This document shows, one piece after another, positions 23,979 through 36,577 of a DNA stretch of 45,717 nucleotides (its first letter is position 1; each line of letters opens with the position of its first letter). The position numbers and the translations under genes are program-made. The notes beneath the pieces were generated by a model that worked only from the letters and a program-made list of their open reading frames with translations, was not told the origin of the DNA and made no database searches. This DNA comes from Candidatus Zhuqueibacterota bacterium (GTDB lineage: Bacteria; Zhuqueibacterota; Zhuqueibacteria; Thermofontimicrobiales; Thiofontviventaceae), in NCBI GenBank assembly GCA_016931935.1, contig JAFGDW010000288.1, forward strand, positions 1-45,717, given 5' to 3'.

Positions 23979-24002
23979 TCCGCCCCGATCGATCGGGGCG
24001 GA
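23979..24002. repeat. 24-bp perfect palindrome
   Basis: The half-site TCCGCCCCGATC is followed directly by its exact reverse complement. It lies 45 bases after the stop of array member 3. With no T run it is a poor intrinsic terminator, but it could be a transcript-end hairpin, a regulator site or a dispersed palindromic repeat. The same 12-base half-site occurs at 15361-15372 beside another hairpin. Confidence 0.6.
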
Positions 24003-24078
24003 ACGATTACCGAATTTAAGTGTACTCGTTCCATGTTTTTCCGTGCATTCCGTGGTCGGGATTCCTTTAAATCGGTGA

Positions 24079-25308
<1,230 letters not shown>

Positions 25309-25421
25309 AACAGTAACTGAGATGTCATGCATATGTTGTGAGCAGGAAAATAGACGAGGCTTGTTGCAGCGTATTTGATGTTGTACATTTCATGTTATAA
25401 AAATTGAAAATGATTTCATAA

Positions 25422-26606
<1,185 letters not shown>

Positions 26607-26643
26607 AATTGGAGTTTTACTGAAGCGACCCCATAAGGAGTAA

Positions 26644-27762
<1,119 letters not shown>

Positions 27763-27786
27763 ATATTATCATCGGGAAATTTAGTT

Positions 27787-27981
27787 ATGGAAAAATTGCG
27801 ATTCACTGCACTTTAGGATGGGGCCGTTAAAACTGTTTTGACCGGTCCAGCAGCTGACGCTTATAATGAAGATGGAAAGGCGCCGGTTGTCAAGCTGCAA
27901 GCGTCAAGCGAGTCGGTTAGTCCGGCATTCAAATATATAGCGTCCGCCAATTCATTAACAGTTTATCGCATCGATCGGTAG
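27787..27981 (+). pseudogene. Broken arabinofuranosidase-like C-terminal fragment
   Basis: In one frame an ATG at 27787 gives nine codons and then TAG at 27814. The frame stays open to a stop at 27979 and reads TVLTGPAADAYNEDGKAP, later ANSLTVYRID. This pattern resembles the end of GH51-type arabinofuranosidases (VLTG...NAYN... and a final ANSLTVLRI strand). No catalytic barrel precedes it; array member 6 ends only 24 bases before the ATG. I read it as the tail left after deletion or rearrangement. Family assignment rests on motif memory, so it could come from another glycosidase with a similar beta-sandwich end. Confidence 0.5.
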
Positions 27982-27999
27982 TTTAATGGAGACATCATT

Positions 28000-29607
28000 A
28001 TGAAGACGAAACCATTCATCTATTTTGTCATTCTGTTGAATATAGCAACGGTGGTGTTGGCGCAAAACGAACCAGCCCGCAATCCCATCATTTGGGCTGA
28101 TGTGCCGGATGTGGCGGTCATCCGCGTGGGGAACGTTTACTACATGAGCAGCACGACCATGCACATGAGTCCGGGACTGCCCATTATGAAATCCAAAAAT
28201 CTTGTCAATTGGGAAATGCTCAACTACGCTTATAACCGATTGGTCGAGAATGATGCGATGAACCTGGAAAACGGCAAGTTTACCTACGGGCGAGGCTCGT
28301 GGGCCAGTTGCTTGCGTTATCATAATGGCGTCTATTATGTGACAACGTTTTCCGCCACCAGTGGACGAACTCACATATATCGAACCACTGATATCGAAAA
28401 AGGAAATTGGGAAGCAAATTCATTTGAGCCGTCCCTGCACGATCACTCGCTCTTTTTCGACGATGACAGTCGCGTATATATGATATACAGCGCGGGCGAT
28501 CTGCGTCTCGTGGAACTGGAGTCGGACCTGTCAGGAATTAAAGCGGGTGGATTTCACGATGTGGTGATCCCAAACGCAAGCGCTGTGGCTGGCGACGATA
28601 TCATGTTGCCGGCCGAAGGGTCGCAAATGCGCAAGATTAACGGCAAGTATTACGTGATGAACATCACCTGGCCCCGGGGCGGCATGCGCACGCAGCTCAT
28701 TCATCGCGCTGATAAAATTACCGGCCCGTACGAAGGCAAAGTCATTTTGCAGGAGCAGGGCGTGGCGCAAGGATGTTTGATCGACACGCCGGAAGGGGAT
28801 TGGTATGCCTTGTTGTTCCAGGATAATGGCGCGGTCGGACGCAGTCCGTGGTTGATTCCGGTGAAATGGGAAGATGGTTGGCCGGTTCTGGGACGTGATG
28901 GCAAAGCTCCAGCGACTGTCGAAATTGAGCATAATGACCAAAACATGGCCAATCTTGTCGCATCCGATGAATTCAATCGCAAACCCGGCGAACCGTTGCC
29001 ATTGGCCTGGCAGTGGAACCACAATCCTGACAACAGCTTCTGGTCGATCGGCGAACGCAGCGGTTGCCTGCGTTTAACCACAGGACGGGTGGATAACGAT
29101 GTATTGACCTCCCGCAACATGCTGACGCAACGAACATTTGGCCCGGTAAGTTCAGCCAGCGTTAAAATCGATGTCGCTAATATGAAAGACGGCGACTGCG
29201 CCGGATTTATTGCCCTGCAACGACGCTACGGTCTTGTCGGTATAAAAATGGAAGGTGACAATAAATCCATCGTTATGATTAGCGTTCCACCTGATAAACA
29301 AACCGAATCGAATCGCCGGCCACAACCAGGTCCGCCTGAAGAAGTCGAGCGTATCCCGTTGTCGCAAGCCGTCGTTTATTTAAAAATCGAATGCGATTTC
29401 AGGGATCGCGCCGACAAGGCCTATTTTTATTACAGCCTGGATGGCGATAATTGGACGCGAGTTGGCTCCGTTCTGCAAATGACCTACACACTGCCGCATT
29501 TTATGGGGTACCGTTTTGGCCTGTTTAATTATGCTACCAAAGTAGCAGGCGGTTATGTGGATTTTGATTTCTATCATGTTAGCGATGAAATTATAGATAT
29601 AAACTAA
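28000..29607 (+). CDS. GH43 beta-xylosidase-like enzyme (subfamily 12 type) with C-terminal beta-sandwich
   Basis: Inverting exo-glycosidase likely to release xylose or arabinose from xylo-oligosaccharides. Signal peptide 1-21 (ending VVLAQ). The propeller (about 25-330) opens with NPIIWADVPDVAVIRVGN, where Asp37 is the probable base. YYMSSTTMHMSPG is typical of the GH43_12-like xylosidases. The probable acid is Glu206 in LPAEGSQM. Residues about 340-530 form the GH43_C2/DUF1349-type concanavalin-like domain (SDEFNRKPGEPLPLAWQWN) that helps shape the active site in this subfamily. Its 535 residues match the usual length. GGAGA lies 8-12 bases before ATG 28000. Confidence 0.92.
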   Translation: MKTKPFIYFVILLNIATVVLAQNEPARNPIIWADVPDVAVIRVGNVYYMSSTTMHMSPGLPIMKSKNLVNWEMLNYAYNRLVENDAMNLENGKFTYGRGSWASCLRYHNGVYYVTTFSATSGRTHIYRTTDIEKGNWEANSFEPSLHDHSLFFDDDSRVYMIYSAGDLRLVELESDLSGIKAGGFHDVVIPNASAVAGDDIMLPAEGSQMRKINGKYYVMNITWPRGGMRTQLIHRADKITGPYEGKVILQEQGVAQGCLIDTPEGDWYALLFQDNGAVGRSPWLIPVKWEDGWPVLGRDGKAPATVEIEHNDQNMANLVASDEFNRKPGEPLPLAWQWNHNPDNSFWSIGERSGCLRLTTGRVDNDVLTSRNMLTQRTFGPVSSASVKIDVANMKDGDCAGFIALQRRYGLVGIKMEGDNKSIVMISVPPDKQTESNRRPQPGPPEEVERIPLSQAVVYLKIECDFRDRADKAYFYYSLDGDNWTRVGSVLQMTYTLPHFMGYRFGLFNYATKVAGGYVDFDFYHVSDEIIDIN

Positions 29608-29913
29608 ATTGGGCAATTTTCAAATCGGTTTTAAATGAGTCAGTGCAGGAAGTAAATGAAAATCGAAGATTATAATATGTTCAATTAAATTGTTATGTAT
29701 ATTAAATGCGGGAGAAGATTTATAAAACCACGAAGACCACGAAGGGCGCAAAGAAATTTATAGGAGGAGCATCCCCAAAAGGTTTTCATCGGGGTGTGAG
29801 AACTTATCTTATCAGTCACTTTGTAGGTTGAATAACTTCGTGAGCTTCGTGCCCTTCGCAGTAACAACTAAAAAGTCCATATTTGCCATTATTAAAATAA
29901 AACAGGAGTCAAC
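29608..29913. repeat. 306-base gap with inverted CACGAAG repeats
   Basis: No gene is supported. At about 29727-29750 the sequence reads CCACGAAGACCACGAAGG, followed by GCGCAAAGAAA. The complementary type (CTTCGTGAGCTTCGTGCCC) lies at about 29836-29856, so two copies face each other across roughly 90 bases. The motif resembles dispersed CACGAAG repeats common between genes in FCB-group genomes. A single related piece (CTTCGTGGATTGGCGTCTTTG) lies at 142-162. A normal Shine-Dalgarno, CAGGAG, precedes the next gene. Confidence 0.5.
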
Positions 29914-31437
29914 ATGAATCGCATATTGCTGTCAATAACGCTTATCTTCACAATTCTGACAGCCTCAACCAGTCATGCAAGCGCTCCGGAAATTGGCAAA
30001 TCTGCGCGCTACTGTAATCCGTTGCCCATGCCAACAGCCCCCGGCGGAAACGCTGCCGGCGATGTTACGGTCATTAAAGAGCAAGGCAAGTATTACATGT
30101 ATTGCACGGGCGGCGGCGCCTGGGTCTCTGAAGATATGCTCAACTGGACGTTTCAACATGTGGAAAACGTCCCGATCGCGCCGGATGTTGTGAAGTACAA
30201 CGATGAATTTTACATGTGTGGCAATGACGGCCCACTGTTCAAAGCTGATAATCCGCTGGGCCCCTTCATTAAACTTGGGGATTGGAAGAACACGCCCGAT
30301 GTTGCCGGCGGCTGGAACGGCGCTTTCGATATGGACATTTATATCGACGACGACAATAAGCCATATCTCTTTTACGCTGGCCGCGGCGTGAGCGGCATCT
30401 TTGTGGTTGAGCTTAATCCGAATGACTTAACGAGATTTGCCGGCCCGGTTAAACATCTCATCGGATTCAACAGCGACCATGTCTGGGAACGATACGGGGA
30501 GATGAACGAATATACAGATGTTTCCTGGATTGAAGGCTCGTGGCTTCAAAAACACAATGGCGTTTATTATCTGCAATATTCGGCTTGCGGGACGCAATGG
30601 AAAACGTACGCCGAAGGATACTACACCGGAAAGTCGCCGATGGGGCCGTTTACGTATGCTCCGAACAATCCATTGCTGCGCAAAACCGAGGGCATTGTCA
30701 CCGGTCCAGCTCATGGCAGCATCGTTGAAGGGCCGGACGGGAATCTCTGGCAGTTTTATACAATCGTTCTCTCAAATCCCCCCGGTGGACGGCGCATTGG
30801 CATGGATCGGATTACGTTCGATAAAAACGGAAATATGTCTGTGCAGGTCACTGAGACGCCGCAATGGGCACCCGGTACGATCAGCGATCCAACGAAAGGC
30901 AATAGCGGTTCGATTCCGGTGACCATCAATAAGGTTCGCGCGATGAACGCGCTTTCAAAATTCTCATCCGAACAACCGGGCCGGGAAGCGGCTTATGCTG
31001 TGGACAATTACAGCGGAACCTGGTGGGAACCGTCGCCAGCCGACTCGACGCCAACGTTGACGATCGAACTCTCCCCGGCGACACGCTTCGATGTGGTGCA
31101 ATTATTTACCATTGACGCTGTTCGTTTAATGTTCAAAGGCAATCGAAGATGGTTTCGACGGGCTTCTGAAACAGAATTACCTAAACCTGATTTGTATCAG
31201 TACAAAATTGACGTGTCCATGGATGGGGACACGTACATTACTGCGCTCGATCAGACAAAGAACGCAATCTTGCGTAATACGATTTTTGAAGAAATATCCC
31301 CGGTGAAATGCCATTTTGTTCGACTGACTATAACGGAATGGCCACGAACAACGCCGCTGGGGATTATCGAGTTTACAATATTTGGCAAACCAGCGGAGTC
31401 TTTGCCCGCTCAGGAGCCGATTCCCGAGACACGTTAG
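29914..31437 (+). CDS. GH43 family enzyme with C-terminal discoidin-like domain
   Basis: Family 43 propeller (about 30-320) followed by a galactose-binding/F5-8C-type domain (about 335-495) that probably holds the enzyme on polysaccharide. The signal peptide spans 1-24 (MNRILLSITLIFTILTAST). The first acidic position is Asp50 in NAAGDVTVI, where many relatives read GDPTVI. The probable pKa Asp lies in FDMDIYIDDD, and Glu207 in SWIEGSWL is the probable acid. The motif YYMYCTGGGAWVSEDMLNW is typical of a GH43 group mostly annotated as arabinosidases or xylosidases. The substrate is not readable from the sequence. The next gene's ATG lies 27 bases after its stop, so the two are probably one transcript. 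Confidence 0.85.
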   Translation: MNRILLSITLIFTILTASTSHASAPEIGKSARYCNPLPMPTAPGGNAAGDVTVIKEQGKYYMYCTGGGAWVSEDMLNWTFQHVENVPIAPDVVKYNDEFYMCGNDGPLFKADNPLGPFIKLGDWKNTPDVAGGWNGAFDMDIYIDDDNKPYLFYAGRGVSGIFVVELNPNDLTRFAGPVKHLIGFNSDHVWERYGEMNEYTDVSWIEGSWLQKHNGVYYLQYSACGTQWKTYAEGYYTGKSPMGPFTYAPNNPLLRKTEGIVTGPAHGSIVEGPDGNLWQFYTIVLSNPPGGRRIGMDRITFDKNGNMSVQVTETPQWAPGTISDPTKGNSGSIPVTINKVRAMNALSKFSSEQPGREAAYAVDNYSGTWWEPSPADSTPTLTIELSPATRFDVVQLFTIDAVRLMFKGNRRWFRRASETELPKPDLYQYKIDVSMDGDTYITALDQTKNAILRNTIFEEISPVKCHFVRLTITEWPRTTPLGIIEFTIFGKPAESLPAQEPIPETR

Positions 31438-31463
31438 ATTTCAAAGAAAGGAAAATAATAGTG

Positions 31464-33467
31464 ATGAAAAAATTGACCTTGCTTGGTATTGCTATAGCGC
31501 TCCTGTTTCAGACAATAGGATTTGCAAAAACAAAAGACAAAATGGAATGGTGGCGTGAAGCGCGTTTCGGAATGTTTATTCATTGGGGGATTTATTCTGT
31601 GCCTGCCGGAGTATATCAGGAAAAAGAGGTGCCCGGCATTGGCGAATGGATCATGAACAATGCCAAAATCCCGGTGGCTGAATATGAAAAATACGCCGCT
31701 CAATTTAATCCGCTCGAATTTGATGCGGACGCCTGGGTAAAGCTGGCCAAAGAAGCCGGAATGAAATACATCGTGATTACATCAAAGCATCACGATGGCT
31801 TCGCAATGTTTCACAGCAAAGTTAGTCCATACAACATTGTAGACGCCACGCCATTTAAGCGCGATGTGATCGGTGAAATGGCCGCTGCTTGTAAAAAATA
31901 TAAGATAGCATTTGGCCTGTATTATTCGCAAGCGCAGGATTGGCACGCGCCCGGTGGAGCAGCCATCGGCGGCCATTGGGATAACGCTCAGGACGGCGAT
32001 ATGGATAAATATCTCGATGAAATTGCAGTTCCACAGGTAAAGGAAATCTTGAGCAACTACGGAAAAATAAAAGTGTTGTGGTGGGATACCCCCGAGGGTA
32101 TGACACCGGAACGGGCTCAGAAGTTTATGCCCATTATCGAAAAACATCCTGATCTGATTTACAATAATCGGCTGGGCGGCGGCATTGAAGGCGATCTGGA
32201 AACGCCTGAGCAACATATACCGGCGACCGGAATCCCCGGAAAAAATTGGGAAACGTGCATGACCATGAACGACACGTGGGGCTTTAAGACCAATGATCAT
32301 AACTGGAAAAGCTCACAAACGCTGGTGAGAAACCTGATCGACATCGCTTCAAAAGGGGGCAACTACCTGCTCAATGTAGGGCCGACTTCTTTGGGCCAGA
32401 TACCCGAACCATCGGTAGAGCGGTTGCGAGAAATCGGCGCCTGGATGAAAATCAACGGGGAGTCAATTTATGGAACATCGGCCAGTCCGTTTAAAAATCT
32501 GGCATGGGGACGCTGCACACACAAATCAAAAAGAAGAAGCGAGTTGCTTTACTTGCACGTTTTTGATTTTCCAGAGAGCGGGAAACTCACTTTACCTGGA
32601 TTGGCAGGGGAAATTTATAAAGTTTACCCGCTTGCCGATAAAGAAAAGAAGCTGCGCGTAAACGTCAATGGAAATAATCCTCAAATCGATTTGACCTCGG
32701 TAGCCAGAGATAGTTTTGCAACGGTTATTGTCGCTGAAGTTGACAGGAAATTCAGAGTTTTTAATCCCCCTGATATTGAGGCTGATTATGATATTTTTTT
32801 AAATACAGTACAATTTAAAATTATTACGGACATTGCTGACGCTGTTATCCATTACACAACCGATGGTTCTGTGCCTTCGAATGCATCGCCAATCGCGGAA
32901 AATGTTAATGAAGTCAGCCTTCCCGCTTCATTTACACTGAAAACCGCCTGTTTTATTGATAACAATATCGTGAGCGGCGTGTCTGAACAATATTTTTCAA
33001 AAGAAACGCCCATTCCCTCGATCAAAGATAAAAAGATCATACCGGGATTAATTTATAAATATTATGAAGGACAATGGAGCACGCTTCCTGATTTCAGTAA
33101 CCTGAAGCCAGTGCGAACCGGACTGGGCAAACAACCCGATCTCGGCGTCAAGACACAAGAATTCAACTATGGTCTGGTTTATACGGGGTATGTGCAAATC
33201 CCCAAAACCAGCGTCTACAAATTCGAGTTGACCAGCGATGACGGATCAATGCTCCGCATCTCAGGCCACACGCTGATGAACGACGGACTGCATGCTATGG
33301 AAACAAAAACATTGAATATTGCCCTGGAAAAAGGTTGGCATCCCGTCGAGATACAATTTTTTCAAGCTGGCGGCGGCGCCGGACTCACTATTCGCGGCAA
33401 AGTCGGGAATCAAGTTGCAACAATAATTTCAGCAGCATACTGGGGACATTGCCGCACAGAGCAATGA
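31464..33467 (+). CDS. GH29 alpha-L-fucosidase with chitobiase-like and PA14 domains
   Basis: Retaining exo-fucosidase of family 29. Signal peptide 1-21 (ending TIGFAK). The barrel spans about 25-345 with EWWREARFGMFIHWGIYSV, the metal- and sugar-contact block ITSKHHDGFAMF, and probable nucleophile Asp208 in VLWWDTPEGM. LLNVGPTSLGQIPE closes the barrel. A beta-sandwich domain follows, then a chitobiase C-terminal-like domain (about 440-530, IHYTTDGSVPSNASP) and a PA14-like module (about 540-660, YTGYVQIPKTSVYKFELTSD). In this locus fucose on xyloglucan is a likely target. ATG 31464 is chosen because AAAGGA lies just upstream and the signal peptide begins there. The open frame further left runs through the previous gene. 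Confidence 0.92.
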   Translation: MKKLTLLGIAIALLFQTIGFAKTKDKMEWWREARFGMFIHWGIYSVPAGVYQEKEVPGIGEWIMNNAKIPVAEYEKYAAQFNPLEFDADAWVKLAKEAGMKYIVITSKHHDGFAMFHSKVSPYNIVDATPFKRDVIGEMAAACKKYKIAFGLYYSQAQDWHAPGGAAIGGHWDNAQDGDMDKYLDEIAVPQVKEILSNYGKIKVLWWDTPEGMTPERAQKFMPIIEKHPDLIYNNRLGGGIEGDLETPEQHIPATGIPGKNWETCMTMNDTWGFKTNDHNWKSSQTLVRNLIDIASKGGNYLLNVGPTSLGQIPEPSVERLREIGAWMKINGESIYGTSASPFKNLAWGRCTHKSKRRSELLYLHVFDFPESGKLTLPGLAGEIYKVYPLADKEKKLRVNVNGNNPQIDLTSVARDSFATVIVAEVDRKFRVFNPPDIEADYDIFLNTVQFKIITDIADAVIHYTTDGSVPSNASPIAENVNEVSLPASFTLKTACFIDNNIVSGVSEQYFSKETPIPSIKDKKIIPGLIYKYYEGQWSTLPDFSNLKPVRTGLGKQPDLGVKTQEFNYGLVYTGYVQIPKTSVYKFELTSDDGSMLRISGHTLMNDGLHAMETKTLNIALEKGWHPVEIQFFQAGGGAGLTIRGKVGNQVATIISAAYWGHCRTEQ

Positions 33468-33527
33468 ATCTGCATTCTGTATGTTTAGCTTTACAAAACT
33501 ATTATTTAAACGGGAGGAAGTTCTCAT

Positions 33528-35066
33528 ATGAAAAAGCTATTTTTTATGCTTATTTTGGGAAGCTGGGCGCTTACATTGCATGCCCAGAATGAAGTTACGT
33601 TAAACGCTGATTCAGCGAATATTCAGATAAGCAAACACATTTATGGCCATTTCGCGGAACATTTGGGCAGACTCATTTATGATGGAATCTATGTCGGAGA
33701 AGACAACTCCCAAATTCCCAACAGCGCAGGCGTTCGGAACGATGTGATAAAGGCCCTCAAAGAATTAAACATACCCAACCTGCGCTGGCCAGGCGGATGT
33801 TTTGCGGACACCTACCATTGGAAAGACGCCATTGGCCCCAAAAATGAACGAAAGCCTATCGAAAATATGTCGTGGGGCAATATTCGGGAAGACAACGCCT
33901 TTGGCACGAACGAGTTTTTGAATTTGTGTGAAGCGCTTGGCGCGGAGCCTTACCTGGCGGTGAATATGAATTCGGGCTCCGTGCAGGAAGCGGTGGAGTG
34001 GGTGCAATACGCAAACCATGCAAATGGCACAAGCTACCTGACCGATTTGCGACAAGAATATGGCCGGGATAATCCGTGGCATGTAAAATATTGGGGAATC
34101 GGAAACGAGTCGTGGGATTGCGGCGGGCACATGTCGGTGGAGCACTATGTCAATCTTTATAAGCAGTACGCCACCGCAATGACGACCTATTTCAATTCGG
34201 AGCAGCTTTTCAGAATTGCAGTAGGTCCGGGAAGTCCAAATTATGACTGGACCGAGAAACTCATGCAAGGCATACCTGCCAGACGGTTTGAAGGCGTGTC
34301 ATTGCATCACTATTCGGTTATTAACTGGAGCAATAAAGGCTCGTCATCCCAGTTCACAGATGATGAGTATTTTATCACCATGCAACGCGCATGGTTTATG
34401 GAAGAGTTCATTCAAAAGAACTGTGAAATTATGGATAAGTATGATCCGGAGAAAAGAGTCGCCCTCGTCGTTGATGAGTGGGGTGGCTGGTATGACACAG
34501 ATCCGGAAGGAAACGGAGCGCTGTATCAGCAAAATACCATGCGGGACGCCATGATCGCCGGGCTGACGCTCAATATCTTTAACAATCACGCCGACCGTGT
34601 TCGTATGGCCAATTTGGCGCAGATGGTCAATGTCTTGCAGGCGGTGATCCTGACGAAAGAAGAGAAAATGATTCTCACGCCCACATATCATGTTATGGAA
34701 ATGTACAAAGTTCATCAGGACGCGCTTTTAGCTCCTGTTCACATTAGCTCAAATGATTTTGTTAATGGCGGCGAACGGATTCCGGCTGTTTCTGTTTCGG
34801 CCTCAATAAATCAGCAGGGCAAACTGCATATTTCCCTTGCCAATATTGATAATAAAAATAGTCAAAAAATAGAAGTTAACATACAGGATTTTAAAGCAAA
34901 ACGCGTTGCAGGCCGGATTTTGGCGTCATCCAAAGTTCAGGATCATAATACTTTTGATAATCCCGAAAAAGTGACTCCGAAAGCCTTTAATAAAGCGCGA
35001 CTTTCAGGGGGAAAATTAGCAGTGGAAATGCCGCCTGCTTCTGTTGTTGTATTGGAATTGGATTGA
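33528..35066 (+). CDS. GH51 alpha-L-arabinofuranosidase (second copy)
   Basis: Second intact GH51 enzyme, secreted (signal peptide 1-19, ending LHAQ). It shares long blocks with the copy at 18261: ISKHIYGHFAEHLGRLIYDG, LRWPGGCFADTYHWKDAIGP, acid/base Glu194 in GIGNESWDCGG and nucleophile Glu317 in VVDEWGGW. The C-terminal beta domain ends LAVEMPPASVVVLELD. At 512 residues it is full length. The two copies lie 15 kb apart with different neighbours, so this is an older duplication or separate acquisition rather than a fresh tandem copy. GGGAGG is 10 bases or so before ATG 33528. Arabinoxylan versus arabinan preference is unknown. Confidence 0.95.
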   Translation: MKKLFFMLILGSWALTLHAQNEVTLNADSANIQISKHIYGHFAEHLGRLIYDGIYVGEDNSQIPNSAGVRNDVIKALKELNIPNLRWPGGCFADTYHWKDAIGPKNERKPIENMSWGNIREDNAFGTNEFLNLCEALGAEPYLAVNMNSGSVQEAVEWVQYANHANGTSYLTDLRQEYGRDNPWHVKYWGIGNESWDCGGHMSVEHYVNLYKQYATAMTTYFNSEQLFRIAVGPGSPNYDWTEKLMQGIPARRFEGVSLHHYSVINWSNKGSSSQFTDDEYFITMQRAWFMEEFIQKNCEIMDKYDPEKRVALVVDEWGGWYDTDPEGNGALYQQNTMRDAMIAGLTLNIFNNHADRVRMANLAQMVNVLQAVILTKEEKMILTPTYHVMEMYKVHQDALLAPVHISSNDFVNGGERIPAVSVSASINQQGKLHISLANIDNKNSQKIEVNIQDFKAKRVAGRILASSKVQDHNTFDNPEKVTPKAFNKARLSGGKLAVEMPPASVVVLELD

Positions 35067-35234
35067 TGGTTAGTTGTTCTCATCGATTTTATCCCACAAA
35101 ACATAAGTATTGCAAGTGATTTTGCATGAGACACCGGGATTCGGAATGATAAATTTTCAGAGCTGACTGGGTGATCGTAGCGCACACATTCTCGAAAAAA
35201 AAACGAACAAACCATTAATAAAAGGACAGTGAAA

Positions 35235-36539
35235 ATGAGATTAGCTGTTTTAACAAGTGTGATTATTGTGTTGCTTTTTCCAGTAAAGGCAACGTTAGCA
35301 GACGACTGCGAAAAGGATGTGACGGATCATCGCGGTAAAATGACGCCGTGGGAGAAGGGCGCCTGGGAAACCGGCGAGTATCGAAATGTGTTTCTGGACG
35401 CTGGTTATAAACAGGAAGACATCGATGCAAAACTGACGAAGGCTTATTATGACGTCTTCGAAGGGCCAAACAAGGTATATTTTGAGGTGGGCGACTCCAT
35501 GGGGTATGTTTCCGATTTGAAGAATCACGACGCCCGGACTGAAGGTCTCTCCTATGGCATGATGGTAGCGGTGCAATTGAATAAAAAGGATGTCTTCGAT
35601 CGCATTTGGCGATGGACCAAAAAATATTTGCAGCACCAGGGCGGCCCTCGCGATGGTTATTTTGCGTGGTCGATTAAGCCCGAGACATTAGAGCGCAATT
35701 CAGATGGAACTGCATCTGACGGTGAACTGTATTTTGTGACAACTTTATTATTCGCGTCCAATCGGTGGGGGAATGACACAAGCATTAACTATTACGCCGA
35801 GGCCAGAAGAATATTAGATGCGATGTGGAGCAAGGATGGATCGGAGGGGATCAATAACATACTGAATGTCCAACACAAAAAAATCAGTTTTGTCCCCGAA
35901 TCTGAACGATATCATCTAACCGATCCATCGTATCATTTGCCTGCATTTTTTGAAATTTGGGCTGAGTATGCCAACGACGGGCATGAGCAGTTTTATCGTG
36001 AATGCGCCGATACAGCCCGCGTTTATTTACACAAAGTCTGTCATCCTGAAACAGGCCTTAATCCTGATATTACGGATTACGAAGGAAATTCTCCTGAATG
36101 GTCAAAACGGTTTGTCGCGTTCCGTTATGACTCCTGGCGAGTGCCCATGAATATCGCCATGGATTACGCGTGGTATGCAAAGGATAAGGAATGGCAACAG
36201 GACTATGGCAGACGAATTCAGAATTTCCTGTTTTGCCAGGGAATCGATACGTTTGTGGATCAGTTCAATGTGGATGGCACAACGCCTGAATGGATTCTCC
36301 CGGCGGGTGGATTCAAGAAACTGCGGCACTCGCTTGGCCTGGTTTCGACTTCCGCCGCAGCCTCGCTTATGGGAACTCAGGCGAAAAGCTGGAAATTTGT
36401 CGACGCCGTATGGAATGCCAAACTGGAACCGTATGAAGATGGCTATTTTGATCCGTATTATGATGGACTGCTGTATCTGTTCAGCTTGATGCACTTGAGT
36501 GGTAATTATCGGATTATCCGACCCAATAGTAACGACTAA
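35235..36539 (+). CDS. GH8 reducing-end xylose-releasing exo-oligoxylanase-like enzyme
   Basis: Family 8 (alpha/alpha)6-barrel enzyme. Its sequence type is that of Rex enzymes, which release xylose from the reducing end of xylo-oligosaccharides. Signal peptide 1-22 (MRLAVLTSVIIVLLFPVKA). The probable acid Glu103 is in ARTEGLSYGMM and Asp162 is in TASDGELYF, both family landmarks. YFEVGDSMGYVSDLKNHD and DGYFAWSIKPETLERN match the same group. ATG 35235 is preferred to GTG 35229 because the Shine-Dalgarno AAAGGA at 35221-35226 would be only two bases from the GTG. At 434 residues it is slightly longer than cytoplasmic Rex proteins because of the signal peptide. Confidence 0.92.
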   Translation: MRLAVLTSVIIVLLFPVKATLADDCEKDVTDHRGKMTPWEKGAWETGEYRNVFLDAGYKQEDIDAKLTKAYYDVFEGPNKVYFEVGDSMGYVSDLKNHDARTEGLSYGMMVAVQLNKKDVFDRIWRWTKKYLQHQGGPRDGYFAWSIKPETLERNSDGTASDGELYFVTTLLFASNRWGNDTSINYYAEARRILDAMWSKDGSEGINNILNVQHKKISFVPESERYHLTDPSYHLPAFFEIWAEYANDGHEQFYRECADTARVYLHKVCHPETGLNPDITDYEGNSPEWSKRFVAFRYDSWRVPMNIAMDYAWYAKDKEWQQDYGRRIQNFLFCQGIDTFVDQFNVDGTTPEWILPAGGFKKLRHSLGLVSTSAAASLMGTQAKSWKFVDAVWNAKLEPYEDGYFDPYYDGLLYLFSLMHLSGNYRIIRPNSND

Positions 36540-36577
36540 GATGTGCTCAAACAGTATTGCAAATTAAACACGAGAAA

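Noticed and set aside
31308..31463. A longer GH29 start overlapping the GH43 gene
   Set aside because: It has no ribosome site and would bury the signal peptide that starts at 31464.
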